39,901 bases of DNA from assembly GCA_002068775.1 (NCBI GenBank), contig MWAX01000161.1, forward strand, positions 1-39,901, in the 5' to 3' direction. The notes beneath the pieces are model-generated. The model had not been told where the DNA came from and ran no database searches. It saw nothing but the letters and a program-made list of their open reading frames with translations. A program made the translations under genes and the position numbers. This stretch comes from Actinobacteria bacterium ADurb.Bin346 (GTDB lineage: Bacteria > Actinomycetota > Humimicrobiia > Humimicrobiales > Humimicrobiaceae). Each line of letters opens with the position of its first letter. Position 1 is the stretch's first letter. Below are positions 23,527 through 32,706 of the stretch, piece after piece.

Positions 23527-24750
23527 ATGGACATCTATAAAGAATCACTCCTGATGCATAAAGAAAACTGCGGCAAGATAGACGTGGTCACTAAAGTCAA
23601 GACTGAAAATGAGCATGACCTGGCTCTTGCTTATTCGCCTGGCGTGGCGCAACCATGCAGGGAAATAGCGAAAGACCCCTCTCTTTTGAACACTTACACT
23701 GCAAGAGCAAACATGATAGCAGTAGTGTCAGACGGCTCAGCAGTGCTTGGGCTTGGCAATATCGGCGCAAGAGCATCACTGCCTGTAATGGAAGGAAAAT
23801 GTGTGCTCTTCAGGCAGTTTGGAGGCGTTTCAGCTTTCCCCATCTGCATTGAAAGCCAGGATAATCATACAATTGTCGAAACAGTAAAGCTTCTTGAGCC
23901 TTCTTTTGCCGGAATCAATCTTGAAGATATCTCAGCGCCCAGATGCTTTGAGATTGAAAACCGTCTGAAAGCAGAATCCGGGATGCTGATATTCCACGAT
24001 GACCAGCACGGCACCGCAATAGTTACACTTGCCGGTCTTTTTAACTCTCTTAAATTTTATGGTCTTGATATAAAAGATATAAAAATAGTCATGAATGGAG
24101 CGGGCGCAGCAGGGCACTCTATAATTAAACTGCTGTCGACGCTCGGAGTCTCAAATGTGCTTGTGTGCGATACAAAAGGAATAATTTACAGGGACAGAGG
24201 GGACCTTAATTTCGCAAAGGAAGAAATAGCATCGCTTACCAATCCGGAAAACCGGAAAGGAAGCCTTGAAGATGCAGTCGAGGGGGCTGACGTGTTTATC
24301 GGGGTGTCAATAGCTGACCAGTTAAAGCCGGAGATGGTGGCAAAGATGAGGAAAAAACCCATTGTATTTGCGCTTGCAAACCCGGAGCCGGAAATAAAAC
24401 CTGACATTGCAAAAATAGCCGGTATAGAAATAATTGCTACAGGCAGGAGCGATTATCCAAACCAGGTAAACAATGTGCTGGCTTTCCCCGGTATTTTCAG
24501 GGGCGCTCTTGATGCAAATGCTAAAGATATAAACATGGAGATGAAAATAGAGGCAGCCAGGGCAATAGCGTCAATTGTTGAAAAAGATATAAAGACAGAT
24601 TACATAATACCAAAACCTTTTGATGCCAGAGTGCTTCCCGCAGTTGCGTCCAACGTCGCAGCGGCAGCTGTAAAGACAGGGGTTGCGCCAGCTGATACTG
24701 ATCTTGACTGGATAGAGTACAAGGCAAAGAATATATTGAGAAAAAAATAA
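23527..24750 (+). CDS. Malic enzyme (oxaloacetate-decarboxylating malate dehydrogenase)
   Basis: The enzyme converts malate to pyruvate and CO2 with NAD or NADP reduction. The 407-residue short bacterial form has LALAYSPGVAQPCREIA (catalytic Tyr region), DGSAVLGLGNIG, MEGKCVLF (lysine), INLEDISAPRCFEIE, FHDDQHGTAIV (metal site) and the nucleotide loop GAGAAGHS. It lacks the C-terminal phosphotransacetylase-like domain of the large MaeB form. SD GAGGGG lies 4 bases before the ATG. Regulation by the inverted repeat upstream is likely. Confidence 0.95.
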   Translation: MDIYKESLLMHKENCGKIDVVTKVKTENEHDLALAYSPGVAQPCREIAKDPSLLNTYTARANMIAVVSDGSAVLGLGNIGARASLPVMEGKCVLFRQFGGVSAFPICIESQDNHTIVETVKLLEPSFAGINLEDISAPRCFEIENRLKAESGMLIFHDDQHGTAIVTLAGLFNSLKFYGLDIKDIKIVMNGAGAAGHSIIKLLSTLGVSNVLVCDTKGIIYRDRGDLNFAKEEIASLTNPENRKGSLEDAVEGADVFIGVSIADQLKPEMVAKMRKKPIVFALANPEPEIKPDIAKIAGIEIIATGRSDYPNQVNNVLAFPGIFRGALDANAKDINMEMKIEAARAIASIVEKDIKTDYIIPKPFDARVLPAVASNVAAAAVKTGVAPADTDLDWIEYKAKNILRKK

Positions 24751-24768
24751 CAGCAGCAGTCCGGCCAG

Positions 24769-25215
24769 TTAACCGGCAGTTTCTTTAAAATCTTTTTCAG
24801 GCAGGGATTTGGCGCTTGAGCTATCAGTTCCAGGAAACTCAAACTTAAAAGTATCCTGATTATCAGAAATTATGCTTTCACCCTTAAACAGGCCGCCTTT
24901 TGAAACTGTAAGCAGTGCATCTTTCTGTATTATTTTCCCTGTAAATTTACCTGTTGATGTTATTTCCACGCCGCCGGATGAAATCATATCGCCCTTGAAA
25001 GTGCCTGCAACTATAGCATTTGCTGTCTTTACAGTTGCCTCAACCTTGCCCTCCTTGCCAATCACAAGTTCTTTTTCGGAAACAATTTCGCCTGTTACTC
25101 TTCCATCGATCCGGGTGGCACCCCGTGAATAAAGTTTTCCCTCAATAATGACCCCCTCAGCAACTACAGTCAGTGTTTTGCTTGATGGGAGGTCCATTTC
25201 TTTTTTTTCAAACAT
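24769..25215 (-). CDS. Bactofilin (polymer-forming cytoskeletal protein)
   Basis: The central region (about 15-125) shows the bactofilin beta-helix pattern: VVAEGVIIEGKLYSRGATRIDGRVTGE, ELVIGKEGKVEATV, IVAGTFKGDM, ITSTGKFTGKI. Bactofilins polymerise without nucleotide and shape the cell or scaffold wall enzymes. The ATG at 25215 is preceded by GGAG; a longer frame starting at 25284 would overlap the alcohol dehydrogenase stop. It follows the dehydrogenase by 28 bases. Confidence 0.9.
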   Translation of the reverse strand: MFEKKEMDLPSSKTLTVVAEGVIIEGKLYSRGATRIDGRVTGEIVSEKELVIGKEGKVEATVKTANAIVAGTFKGDMISSGGVEITSTGKFTGKIIQKDALLTVSKGGLFKGESIISDNQDTFKFEFPGTDSSSAKSLPEKDFKETAG

Positions 25216-25243
25216 TTTTTCTCCAATCCCCACAGATTTATTT

Positions 25244-26419
25244 TTATATTTCATTTTTAAGTGCAATTTTAAATATTTCCACAATATCCTTTTTATTCAG
25301 CTTCATTAAATTTCCAATCGGGCCCCACTGCAGTTCTTTTTCAGCCATCTCTTCAAATTTTTCACTGTTTATCCCGAGCTCTTCAAGGCTTACAGCAAGG
25401 CCAATAGATCTGAAAAATGACTGCATCCGGGCTATTCCCCTGAGCGCAATTTCTTCTTCAGTTCCGAAAAATGGATCGACATCCCATACCCTGAATGCAA
25501 ACTGTGCAAACTTTTTCACATTTTTTCTTAAAACATATTTCATCCATGCGGGGAAAATAACCGCAAGGGACTGTCCATGGCCAACCTGATAAACAGCGCT
25601 CAGCTCATGTCCAAGTTTATGGGATGCCCAGTCTTCTATTCTTCCCGTGCCAAGTATTCCATTATGGGCAATTGTGCCTGCCCAGAGAAGCTCAGCCCTG
25701 GCGTCATAGTCATTGGGGTTTTCCAGCACAATGGGGGTATTGGCAATGATTGATTTTAAAGCACCCTCGCAAAGCCTGTCTGTAAGGTCCGCTTTAATTG
25801 TGGGAGTGAAATATCTTTCCATAATATGAGCCATCATATCGGCTGAGCCACACGCGGTCTGGAAAGGTGAAACAGTGAATGTAAGCTCCGGATTTAATAT
25901 TGCAAACTTTGGAAGCAACAAATGGCTGTGAAAGCCCTTTTTCATTTTTGTCTTCTCATTTGTGATTACTGTCACAACGCTGGACTCGCTTCCTGCTGCA
26001 GGTATTGTAAGGACAACGCCAAGAGGAATAGCGTTTGAAGGAGTTGATTTAGCCATAAAATAATCCCACACATCCCCCTCGCAGTCCACCCCAAGCGCAA
26101 TTGCTTTTGCAGAATCTATGACGCTTCCTCCGCCGACTGCGAGTATGAAGCCAATTTTTTCAGTTCTGCAAATTTTGATTCCCTCATAGATTTTTTTAAG
26201 CACCGGATTTGGCTGCACACCTCCAAGTTCAAAAAATGTTATCTGATGCTCCTTCAGTGACTCTTTTATTCTGTCATAGAGCCCGATTTTTTTTATTGTA
26301 TCGCCGCCATAATGAAGCAATATTTTGTTTGAATATTTTTTAACTTCCTGCCCGGCATAAGATTCAGTATTGCGGCCAAAAATTATCTCTGTGGTATTAT
26401 GAAACCTGAAATTTTCCAA
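25244..26419 (-). CDS. Iron-containing alcohol dehydrogenase (BdhA/YqhD-type)
   Basis: The 391-residue protein fits the group-III alcohol dehydrogenases that reduce aldehydes with NAD(P)H. ILAVGGGSVIDSAKAIALG is the nucleotide loop; TIPAAGSESSVVTVITNE is the substrate region; DMMAHIMERY, SHKLGHELSAVYQVGHGQSLAV carry the metal-ligand aspartate and histidines. The closest family flavour is the butanol dehydrogenase / YqhD branch, which often uses NADPH. It is in one operon with the bactofilin gene downstream, an odd partner. Confidence 0.95.
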   Translation of the reverse strand: MENFRFHNTTEIIFGRNTESYAGQEVKKYSNKILLHYGGDTIKKIGLYDRIKESLKEHQITFFELGGVQPNPVLKKIYEGIKICRTEKIGFILAVGGGSVIDSAKAIALGVDCEGDVWDYFMAKSTPSNAIPLGVVLTIPAAGSESSVVTVITNEKTKMKKGFHSHLLLPKFAILNPELTFTVSPFQTACGSADMMAHIMERYFTPTIKADLTDRLCEGALKSIIANTPIVLENPNDYDARAELLWAGTIAHNGILGTGRIEDWASHKLGHELSAVYQVGHGQSLAVIFPAWMKYVLRKNVKKFAQFAFRVWDVDPFFGTEEEIALRGIARMQSFFRSIGLAVSLEELGINSEKFEEMAEKELQWGPIGNLMKLNKKDIVEIFKIALKNEI

Positions 26420-26632
26420 AATGTTCTCCTATCTGTTAAATATCTGTTATTTGCTGCATATTTGCAATATAAGATTATATAAGATTATATCTTAAAAAAA
26501 ATTTTATATCCCCATGAAATTTGCTCTTAGTAAAAATCTGCCATTAAATTTTTTACTGAAAAGATGTTAAAAATAGCATATAATCTATTTCTACATGATA
26601 TAAAGTAAAAATTATTATTTGGATGAGGGGTT

Positions 26633-27820
26633 ATGAAAAAAAAGTTTAGTTCAGGTATTGCCATAATATTTTTAATAGCGGCAGCATTGCTTGTATTTTC
26701 AGGCCTGCCGGGCTGCAGCAATTATGCGCAGACCATAATCACAATGTCCACTGCTATTGAAAGCACGACGGCAACAACAATGGTGCCGGCTGCCCCGGCA
26801 ACAGAAGAGACGGCACAGGAAGAAAAGATTCCTGCAAATTTTGAACTTGTATACATTCCGAAAATCGATGTGCCATGGTTTGATGTTGTGCAGAAAGGCA
26901 TAGAGCAGTGTGCCAGAGATTATGGTTTTAAAGTCACTGTTACGGCGCCTCCAAAACTGGACCCTGCAATACAGGCACAGATTGTCCTTGACCTTATAGG
27001 AAAAACTGCCGATGCAGTGATTGTGTGCCCGATAGAGGAGGCTTCCATGGATATTGCACTGCAGAAAGCCAGCTCTGCAGGAATAATGACATTTGGAAGC
27101 GAGGGCTCAAACCTTAAGAATATAAGTTATGATTTTGAGTCGATTTCCAATGAATCTTTTGGGCAGGCAATAATGCAGTCAGCCATAAAATACTCCGGAA
27201 ACAGCGGAAGTTATGCTGTTTCTGTTGGATTTTTGTCATCGGCTGCTCAAAATGAATGGGCAGATGCTGAAATAGCGCTCCAGAAACAATCAGCGCCCGG
27301 GATGGTAAATATTCTCGGATATTCTAAAGGCACCGACAGATTTGAAGATAATGAAGACCAGGCGATTGCTTTAACAAAAATAACTGAAATTATTACTGCT
27401 AATCCAGACCTGAAACTGATAGTGGGTAACTCAATGACAAGCGGGCCTGCTGCGGGGGAGGCAATAAAAAAACAGAAATTGAAAGGCAAGTTATTTTATG
27501 TGGGCACAGGCCTTCCGCTGACTGCTGGTGGTTACATTAAAGACAATATTATCCAGGAAGCTTTTTTCTGGGATCCATATCTGACAGGCTACTCGCTGGG
27601 ATTCATGGCTTTTAAGGCCTGGGAAGGCAAACCGCTCATAAAGGGCGATGCGGTGACTCTGCCCGGCGGAGCAAAACTTGCAGGGTATGAAACACTCACA
27701 GAAGGAACCGGCACTGCAGGAGCAAAAGTGATTTATGGAAATGCTGCAGTATCTGTAAATAAGGAAAACATGGATAGCTGGTATAAAAAATTTGAAGAGT
27801 ATGGCTGGCCTCAATTTTAA
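26633..27820 (+). CDS. Substrate-binding lipoprotein of an ABC sugar/autoinducer uptake system
   Basis: The N terminus is a lipoprotein signal: a hydrophobic helix ending in GLPGC, with Cys at residue 28. A Ser/Thr/Ala linker follows. The rest is a periplasmic-binding-protein type 1 fold: YIPKIDVPWFDVVQKGIEQCARDYG, DPAIQAQIVLDLIGKTADAVIVCPIE, and a C lobe with KLFYVGTGLPLTAGGYIKDNIIQEAFFWDPYLTGY. It resembles the rhamnose/autoinducer-2 branch (RhaS, LsrB). No permease or ATPase gene is adjacent. Its end overlaps the next gene. Confidence 0.9.
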   Translation: MKKKFSSGIAIIFLIAAALLVFSGLPGCSNYAQTIITMSTAIESTTATTMVPAAPATEETAQEEKIPANFELVYIPKIDVPWFDVVQKGIEQCARDYGFKVTVTAPPKLDPAIQAQIVLDLIGKTADAVIVCPIEEASMDIALQKASSAGIMTFGSEGSNLKNISYDFESISNESFGQAIMQSAIKYSGNSGSYAVSVGFLSSAAQNEWADAEIALQKQSAPGMVNILGYSKGTDRFEDNEDQAIALTKITEIITANPDLKLIVGNSMTSGPAAGEAIKKQKLKGKLFYVGTGLPLTAGGYIKDNIIQEAFFWDPYLTGYSLGFMAFKAWEGKPLIKGDAVTLPGGAKLAGYETLTEGTGTAGAKVIYGNAAVSVNKENMDSWYKKFEEYGWPQF

Positions 27821-28682
27821 TACTGTAAAAGGCTATATTGCCATAACTAAACTAAAACTTGTTGCACTGCTTTTTTTCACCGGTTTTACAAGTGTGCTGA
27901 TTGCATCCACCATATACGGGTTTGACTGGGCAGAGATATCCATGATATCAGTTGCAATAATACTAAGTGTTATGGGCTCCAATGCAACAACTGCTTATAT
28001 TGATCGTGAAATGGATAAAATAATGAACAGGACCAGCGCAAGGCCTGTTCCCTCCGGAACTATAAATCCTCCTGTTAATGCCCTGATATTCGGAATAGCT
28101 CTTGTCATTGCAGGCATAATACTGGCTGCATTTACAAGCTACTATGCAGCAGTGTTCATTTTTCTTGGTTTTATTGACAGTGCAATTATATACAATGCAT
28201 TATTAAAAAAACGCTCTCCCATGAATATATTGTACGGCTCTCCAGCAGGCGGGATGCCTGTACTTGCCGGATGGATAGCAGTTTCCAATACAAGGCTAAA
28301 CCTTATTGCAATACTTATGTTTTTGCTTGTAATAATCTGGACCCCGATGCACATATGGAGCCTTGCATATTTTTACAGCGACGACTATAAAAAGGCAGGT
28401 GTGCCCATGCTGACTTCAATATGGTCGCCGCGCAGAGCATTTTTATTGATCGGAGGACTGAATATCCTGCTTGTGTTTTTATCTGTATTTATAGGCGCGC
28501 TCTTTAAATTAAGCATGTTATATGTAATTATCTCTGCTGCACTTGGCGCAGTCGTCCTGGCTCTTAGCATCATCCTTATAATAAATAATAAAAAAAGAAC
28601 AGCATGGGCTTTATTTAAATTCTCAAGTCCTTATCTTGCAGTAATTTTTTTACTTCTGCTTGCGGAGTATTTATGGATTTAA
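27801..28682 (+). CDS. ctaB: UbiA-type prenyltransferase, heme O synthase-like
   Basis: The protein attaches a prenyl group to an aromatic acceptor in the membrane. Both aspartate motifs are present: NATTAYIDREMDKIMNRTSARPVPSG and, in the second half, YSDDYKKAGVPML. SPMNILYGSPAGGMPVLAGWIAV, IIWTPMHIWSLAYF and the helix pattern match heme O synthase (CtaB/CyoE). No heme-copper oxidase or other heme gene lies near, so the acceptor may differ. I use the ATG at 27801 instead of the TTG at 27792; it overlaps the lipoprotein end by 20 bases. Its stop overlaps the next start. Confidence 0.88.
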   Translation: MAGLNFNTVKGYIAITKLKLVALLFFTGFTSVLIASTIYGFDWAEISMISVAIILSVMGSNATTAYIDREMDKIMNRTSARPVPSGTINPPVNALIFGIALVIAGIILAAFTSYYAAVFIFLGFIDSAIIYNALLKKRSPMNILYGSPAGGMPVLAGWIAVSNTRLNLIAILMFLLVIIWTPMHIWSLAYFYSDDYKKAGVPMLTSIWSPRRAFLLIGGLNILLVFLSVFIGALFKLSMLYVIISAALGAVVLALSIILIINNKKRTAWALFKFSSPYLAVIFLLLLAEYLWI

Positions 28683-29284
28683 ATCAGTTAAAAGATTTCC
28701 ACCTTCTTGGCAGAGAGTTCTACAGCAGGGACACTGCAGAAGTGGCTAAAGAGCTTTTAGGAAAATTCCTTGTAAAATACAGCAATACAGGCAAGATCAC
28801 AGGAGGCTATATTATAGAGACGGAAGCATATTATGGAGCAAAAGATCCGGCAAGTCATGCATACAGAGGGGTCACTCCACGATGCGCGATCATGTTTGGA
28901 AAAGCAGGCATTTCTTATGTTTACTTTTGTTATGGTTTCCATTACCTGCTTAATGTGGTGACAGAAAAAAAAGGAACACCAGGTGCAGTTCTGATAAGGG
29001 CAGTAAGACCAGTAATGGGCATTGATGAAATGATTTCAAGAAGAAGAACTAAAGAAATGGGCAATCTGGCAAGCGGGCCCGGAAAACTGACAAGTGCATT
29101 CGGCATTGAAATAAAAGACAATGGAAAAGATCTGACAGATCCTTCTGGAGATATTGGCATTTTTAAAAACAAAAAAGCAGCTCCTGTAAAGGATATCCGG
29201 TCTTCTGTCAGAATTGGCATAAGAAATGGTGCAGATAAGGAGCTGAGGTTTTTCATTTTACCGGGACAAACAGAAGTACAATAA
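28673..29284 (+). CDS. mpg: 3-methyladenine DNA glycosylase (AAG family)
   Basis: The enzyme removes alkylated purines from DNA. Signatures are REFYSRDTAEVAKELLGKFLV, GYIIETEAYYGAKDPASHAYRG with the catalytic glutamate, MFGKAGISYVYFCYGFHYLLNVVT, GAVLIRAVRP and LASGPGKLTSAFGI. The 203 residues are the usual size. The ATG lies inside the end of the prenyltransferase gene, so the two are translationally coupled. Confidence 0.96.
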   Translation: MDLNQLKDFHLLGREFYSRDTAEVAKELLGKFLVKYSNTGKITGGYIIETEAYYGAKDPASHAYRGVTPRCAIMFGKAGISYVYFCYGFHYLLNVVTEKKGTPGAVLIRAVRPVMGIDEMISRRRTKEMGNLASGPGKLTSAFGIEIKDNGKDLTDPSGDIGIFKNKKAAPVKDIRSSVRIGIRNGADKELRFFILPGQTEVQ

Positions 29285-29394
29285 TATTTAATATTAAAAA
29301 AGATTGAATGTTTTTATTTTGGGTTAATTTAGTATAATATTTTCAGGCTCATTTATGAGTTTAAAAAACAAATATTAAAAAAGGATAAAAAATA

Positions 29395-29811
29395 ATGGAT
29401 ATAGCAAAATTAAAAAAATCGTCAGCGATGTCAAGAAGGATGTACATCATTAACTATTCAGCAAATAAACTCGGAGTCGACATATATTATCTTTTTGGGC
29501 TTTTAAACATGTATAATGCAAAGAACCGGGGAAGGTGGTTCTGGCAGAAGGCAGTTTTCCAGGGTATCCTTAAAGAATCATTTGAAAAATTCAACACTTT
29601 TATGGATAAATTTTCTCAGCAGTTCAGATCAATGGATGAAAACACTATAGACAGCAATCTTTCCGAGAGCCGGAGGCTTCTCGAGAAACTTGTAGCAGAT
29701 CTTGAGACAAACCTGATAGTCAACAGAGAAGAAGACCAGGCAAGTGTAAGGATGTATCTTGATGACAATATAAAGGGCCTAATAGACCAGAGTCTCAGGG
29801 AAACAGCATAA
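29395..29811 (+). CDS. Hypothetical soluble protein
   Basis: I do not recognise a family. The 138 residues are rich in charged and aromatic amino acids, with WFWQKAVFQGILKESFEKFNTFMDKF (about 48-74) and a second amphipathic helical part (85-130). No membrane helix, signal or metal motif is seen. An AAGGAT site lies 6 bases before the ATG. It lies between the glycosylase and a convergent TPR gene. Confidence 0.7.
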   Translation: MDIAKLKKSSAMSRRMYIINYSANKLGVDIYYLFGLLNMYNAKNRGRWFWQKAVFQGILKESFEKFNTFMDKFSQQFRSMDENTIDSNLSESRRLLEKLVADLETNLIVNREEDQASVRMYLDDNIKGLIDQSLRETA

Positions 29812-29823
29812 AATCTTACTGGC

Positions 29824-31234
29824 TTAGCCGGTGTCTCCTATAATGAAAGTCTCTTTATATTTTTTCCCGTCTTCATAGTTGAATTCTCCGTAATTCAAAT
29901 CAGTATCCGGTGCATTAAATTCTGCTAATATTTTGTAATTTCCCTGCAATAATTCAAGCTCTACACGCTGGTTTTTTTCAAGTCTTAAAATATTGTATTG
30001 GGGACCTCCTATATAAAGGGTGAGCCCATAATCAGTTTTGTTATCGAAGGTTATTTTTGCTGTGCCTGATTTTGCAAAGCTTCCGACAGGCTCTGAAGCG
30101 CTGATTATTTTATAATTCAAATGGCTTAGCAAATTTATTTTTGCTTTTACCGCGTGTTCGGTGATCTCCTGTGAATGCTCAGGAAAATTTTTAAGTATAT
30201 AATCATAAAGCATCATGGACTCAAGGTATCTTTCCTGAAAAAAAAGTCCATTTGCAGCTTTGAGGATGTCATCTGCAGGAGCATCAGCAACGAAGTATTC
30301 AAAAAGAGCATCAATTTCATATTTTCTTGAGTCAAGGATTTCAGCAGGAAGTTTATATACTTTTAAAAAATTCTTAATGCTTTCATCATAATCACCTTTT
30401 TCTTTACAGCTCACAGCAATATTTACATATGTCCCAAAAAGCATAGCATGCGCCTTCAGCTGATAATCACTGTCAGGATAATCATTGATTACTCTGTTAA
30501 GAATACTGACAGCATCATCCCAGAGAAAACCCCCGGTAAAGGGAGGCAGTATTTAAAAGGTATTCAGGAATTTTATATTTTGCAATAAAAGCTTCGTTTG
30601 AATCAGGGAAGTTATTCCCGATCTCCCGGAGATATTCTATTGATTTAAGATAATTCGAAATAGCTTCCCTGATATTGCCGTTTTTATCCGGGTTCCTGGC
30701 AAGCTGCACATAGCAATCTGCAAAGATTGTTTTAATCTCAAGCTCATTCTGGTTTATTAAACCTTTTTCAATTGCTTTTTCAAGATAAAAAATTGTTTTG
30801 CTATAATCAGAAGCCAGATAATGACTGTAAGGTAACTTTTTCAGAGCAGTGTCTGCATATTTACTGGTGGGGTACTTGTCGAGAAGATATTCATATTCTG
30901 CTGCTGCCTGGCTATAATTTTTGTTTGTGTAGTGTTCATCTGCAGAGCTGGCAACAGGGAAAGGCCCTTTAAAACTGGAAATTATCATTCCTGCAATAAA
31001 AAAAAGGAAAAAAAATGCAAAAATATAACCTGACATATTCCTTTTTACAAAATAAAATATAAGAAGTACAAGATTAAGTATTGCACCGGGAATACAGAAG
31101 TAAGGAAGAAAGTCAAAAAATTTACCTCTGTCAGAGAAAAAGAAATATCCTATCCCGATAAATACGAGAACAAAAAAAGATATATAAAAAATTGCGCTTC
31201 GCAGCACTAATCTGGGTCTGTCATATAATTGCAT
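29824..31234 (-). pseudogene. Membrane-anchored TPR-repeat protein, split by a one-base frameshift
   Basis: The first half (31234-30515, 239 residues) has three or four membrane helices (about 10-100) and tetratricopeptide-like repeats (SADEHYTNKNYSQAAAEYEYLLDKYPTSKYA). The frame then ends early with LLNTASLYRG and a TGA at 30515. The next minus frame, to 29824, continues directly with WDDAVSILNRVINDYPDSDY, again a TPR. Removing one base from the run of five G's (C's on the plus strand, 30530-30534) joins the two without loss into a protein of about 470 residues. It ends in a beta-rich domain (about 130 residues). The start overlaps the GNAT gene by 14 bases. A sequencing error cannot be excluded. 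Confidence 0.85.
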
Positions 31235-31769
31235 TTTTCTCCATCACATAAGTGTCCCAGTATATATTGTTATATAAATGATAATTCTTTAATTTGTCGA
31301 CAGGCGCAAAACCACAATTCTCATATACTTTTATTGCGCGGTGATTGTATTCATATACAAGAAGCTTGATTTTTTCAAGTCCCAGGCTAAAAAAAGCAAA
31401 ATCAATAACTGTCTTCAGTGTGTCCGTCCCATAACCTTTATTCCAGTATTTTTTATTACCAATAAAAATGCCGAATTCACATCTTTTTTCTTTCCAGTCT
31501 ATTTTGTGAAGGCCGCAGTTTCCGATATATTGTCCATCGCATTTTGAAATTATTGCAAACACTATATCGCATCCGGAACTATTAATAAAATTAAACCACT
31601 CGAGCTCCCGCTCTTCTGTCATATTTTTAACGCTATTGCTTAAGAACTTTGCCACATCAGGGTCCCTGAACCATTTAATACAGGATTTTAGGTCATTTTT
31701 TCTTATTTTTCTCAGGCTGACCATGGTTCCATTAAGAAGCGTGTTTTTATAAAGCTCTATTTTTCCCAT
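31221..31769 (-). CDS. GNAT acetyltransferase, RimJ/RimL-like
   Basis: This 182-residue protein has the N-acetyltransferase pattern: MVSLRKIRKNDLKSCIKWFRDPDVAKFL, IISKCDGQYIGNCGLHKIDWKEKRCEFGIFIG, KGYGTDTLKTVIDFAF (acetyl-CoA loop) and NHRAIKVYENCGFAP. RimJ/RimL types acetylate protein N termini or small amines; the substrate is unknown. It is the first gene of a unit with the TPR protein, whose start lies within its end. Confidence 0.92.
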   Translation of the reverse strand: MGKIELYKNTLLNGTMVSLRKIRKNDLKSCIKWFRDPDVAKFLSNSVKNMTEERELEWFNFINSSGCDIVFAIISKCDGQYIGNCGLHKIDWKEKRCEFGIFIGNKKYWNKGYGTDTLKTVIDFAFFSLGLEKIKLLVYEYNHRAIKVYENCGFAPVDKLKNYHLYNNIYWDTYVMEKNAII

Positions 31770-32040
31770 TTTATCGGATATAAGTTTTTTCCTGTTTTTT
31801 TCTAAACTCTTTTCTTTAAGGCAGAAAACGTGATTCTAAAGTTTATTCATAATAATATTATTACACTTTTTACTTTAATGCATTTGATTATTATTATAAA
31901 ATTATTTCAATTATTTAAACTGCCGCTTAGGGCAGAGCTTTGGTATTTATAAAAAACATAAGCTATAAAAGATAGAAAGTATTATTATTTAAATTATTTT
32001 TCTTATTATTTATCTTATTATAAAGGACAGGAGAGATTAG

Positions 32041-32202
32041 ATGAAAAAGTGGGAATGCACTGTGTGCGGTTATATTTATGATCCCGCGCAGGGAGATCCT
32101 GAAAATGGTGTCAAGCCGGGAACTGCTTTTGAAGACATTCCGGCTGACTGGGTCTGCCCGGAATGCGGAGCCCCAAAAGAAGATTTTGAGCCCGTGGATT
32201 AA
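32041..32202 (+). CDS. Rubredoxin
   Basis: This 53-residue gene, too short for usual gene cutoffs, encodes a rubredoxin, a one-iron electron carrier of anaerobes. The four iron ligands are Cys6, Cys9, Cys39 and Cys42 in WECTVCGYIYDP and WVCPECGAPKEDFE. The spacing and the GVKPGTAFEDIPADWVCP segment are fully canonical. SD AGGAGAG is 7 bases before ATG. It stands alone; the flavin-reductase-like protein at 20650 is a possible partner. Confidence 0.97.
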   Translation: MKKWECTVCGYIYDPAQGDPENGVKPGTAFEDIPADWVCPECGAPKEDFEPVD

Positions 32203-32298
32203 ATGGTTTAAATACCTGCCGGAAATTATATCTGTCAACGATTATACCTGTCAGTGGTTATATTTACAGCAATCTTTAAAAGCTAGTCCTGTCAGTAA

Positions 32299-32706
32299 TT
32301 ATATCTTAAGCTTGATTGCGTTTACAGGGCATGAGTTTGCGCAAAGTCCGCATAGAATGCATTTATTCTTATCGAACAAAAGCCTGTGCGTGACCGGATT
32401 GATTTCTAATGCCTGAGTTATGCAAAGCGAAGGGCAGACGCCGCAGCTGATGCATTTTTCCGTATCGACTATGATATCTTTTGAAGCATCCTGAATCGAT
32501 ACTCCTTCATTTTCAAGATACTTTAAGCCTTCTTCTATCTGTTTTTTTGTGCCGCTTATTTCTATAAGCATCTTTCCTTCAATATCTGCAGTTATTTCGG
32601 CTCTTAGTATATTGAACTGGAGATCAAAATCTTTTATCAGTCTGTATGTGATTGGCCTGGTAACTATTTTTTCAGGAAATGCCAGCACCAGTCTTCTTGA
32701 AATCAT
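32299..32706 (-). CDS. NIL-domain 2[4Fe-4S] ferredoxin (homocysteine synthesis)
   Basis: Residues 1-78 are a NIL domain (RRLVLAFPEKIVTRPITYRL, ITADIEGKMLIEISGTKKQIEEGLKYLE). Residues 82-130 hold two CxxCxxCxxxC clusters (Cys85, 88, 91, 95 and 116, 119, 122, 126). In methanogens this protein partners COG1900 in making homocysteine from aspartate semialdehyde and sulfide, giving electrons for the sulfur transfer. Its start overlaps the COG1900 gene end by 4 bases, so the two are coupled. It is the downstream gene of the pair. Confidence 0.94.
   Translation of the reverse strand: MISRRLVLAFPEKIVTRPITYRLIKDFDLQFNILRAEITADIEGKMLIEISGTKKQIEEGLKYLENEGVSIQDASKDIIVDTEKCISCGVCPSLCITQALEINPVTHRLLFDKNKCILCGLCANSCPVNAIKLKI

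Noticed and set aside
26465..26492. Tandem ATAAGATTAT upstream of the alcohol dehydrogenase
   Set aside because: Short, AT-only and without a clear match to promoter or operator structure.
31840..31870. AT palindrome AATAATATTATT upstream of rubredoxin as a possible operator or origin element
   Set aside because: The area is almost pure A/T, where such palindromes arise by chance, and no repeats of it are nearby.
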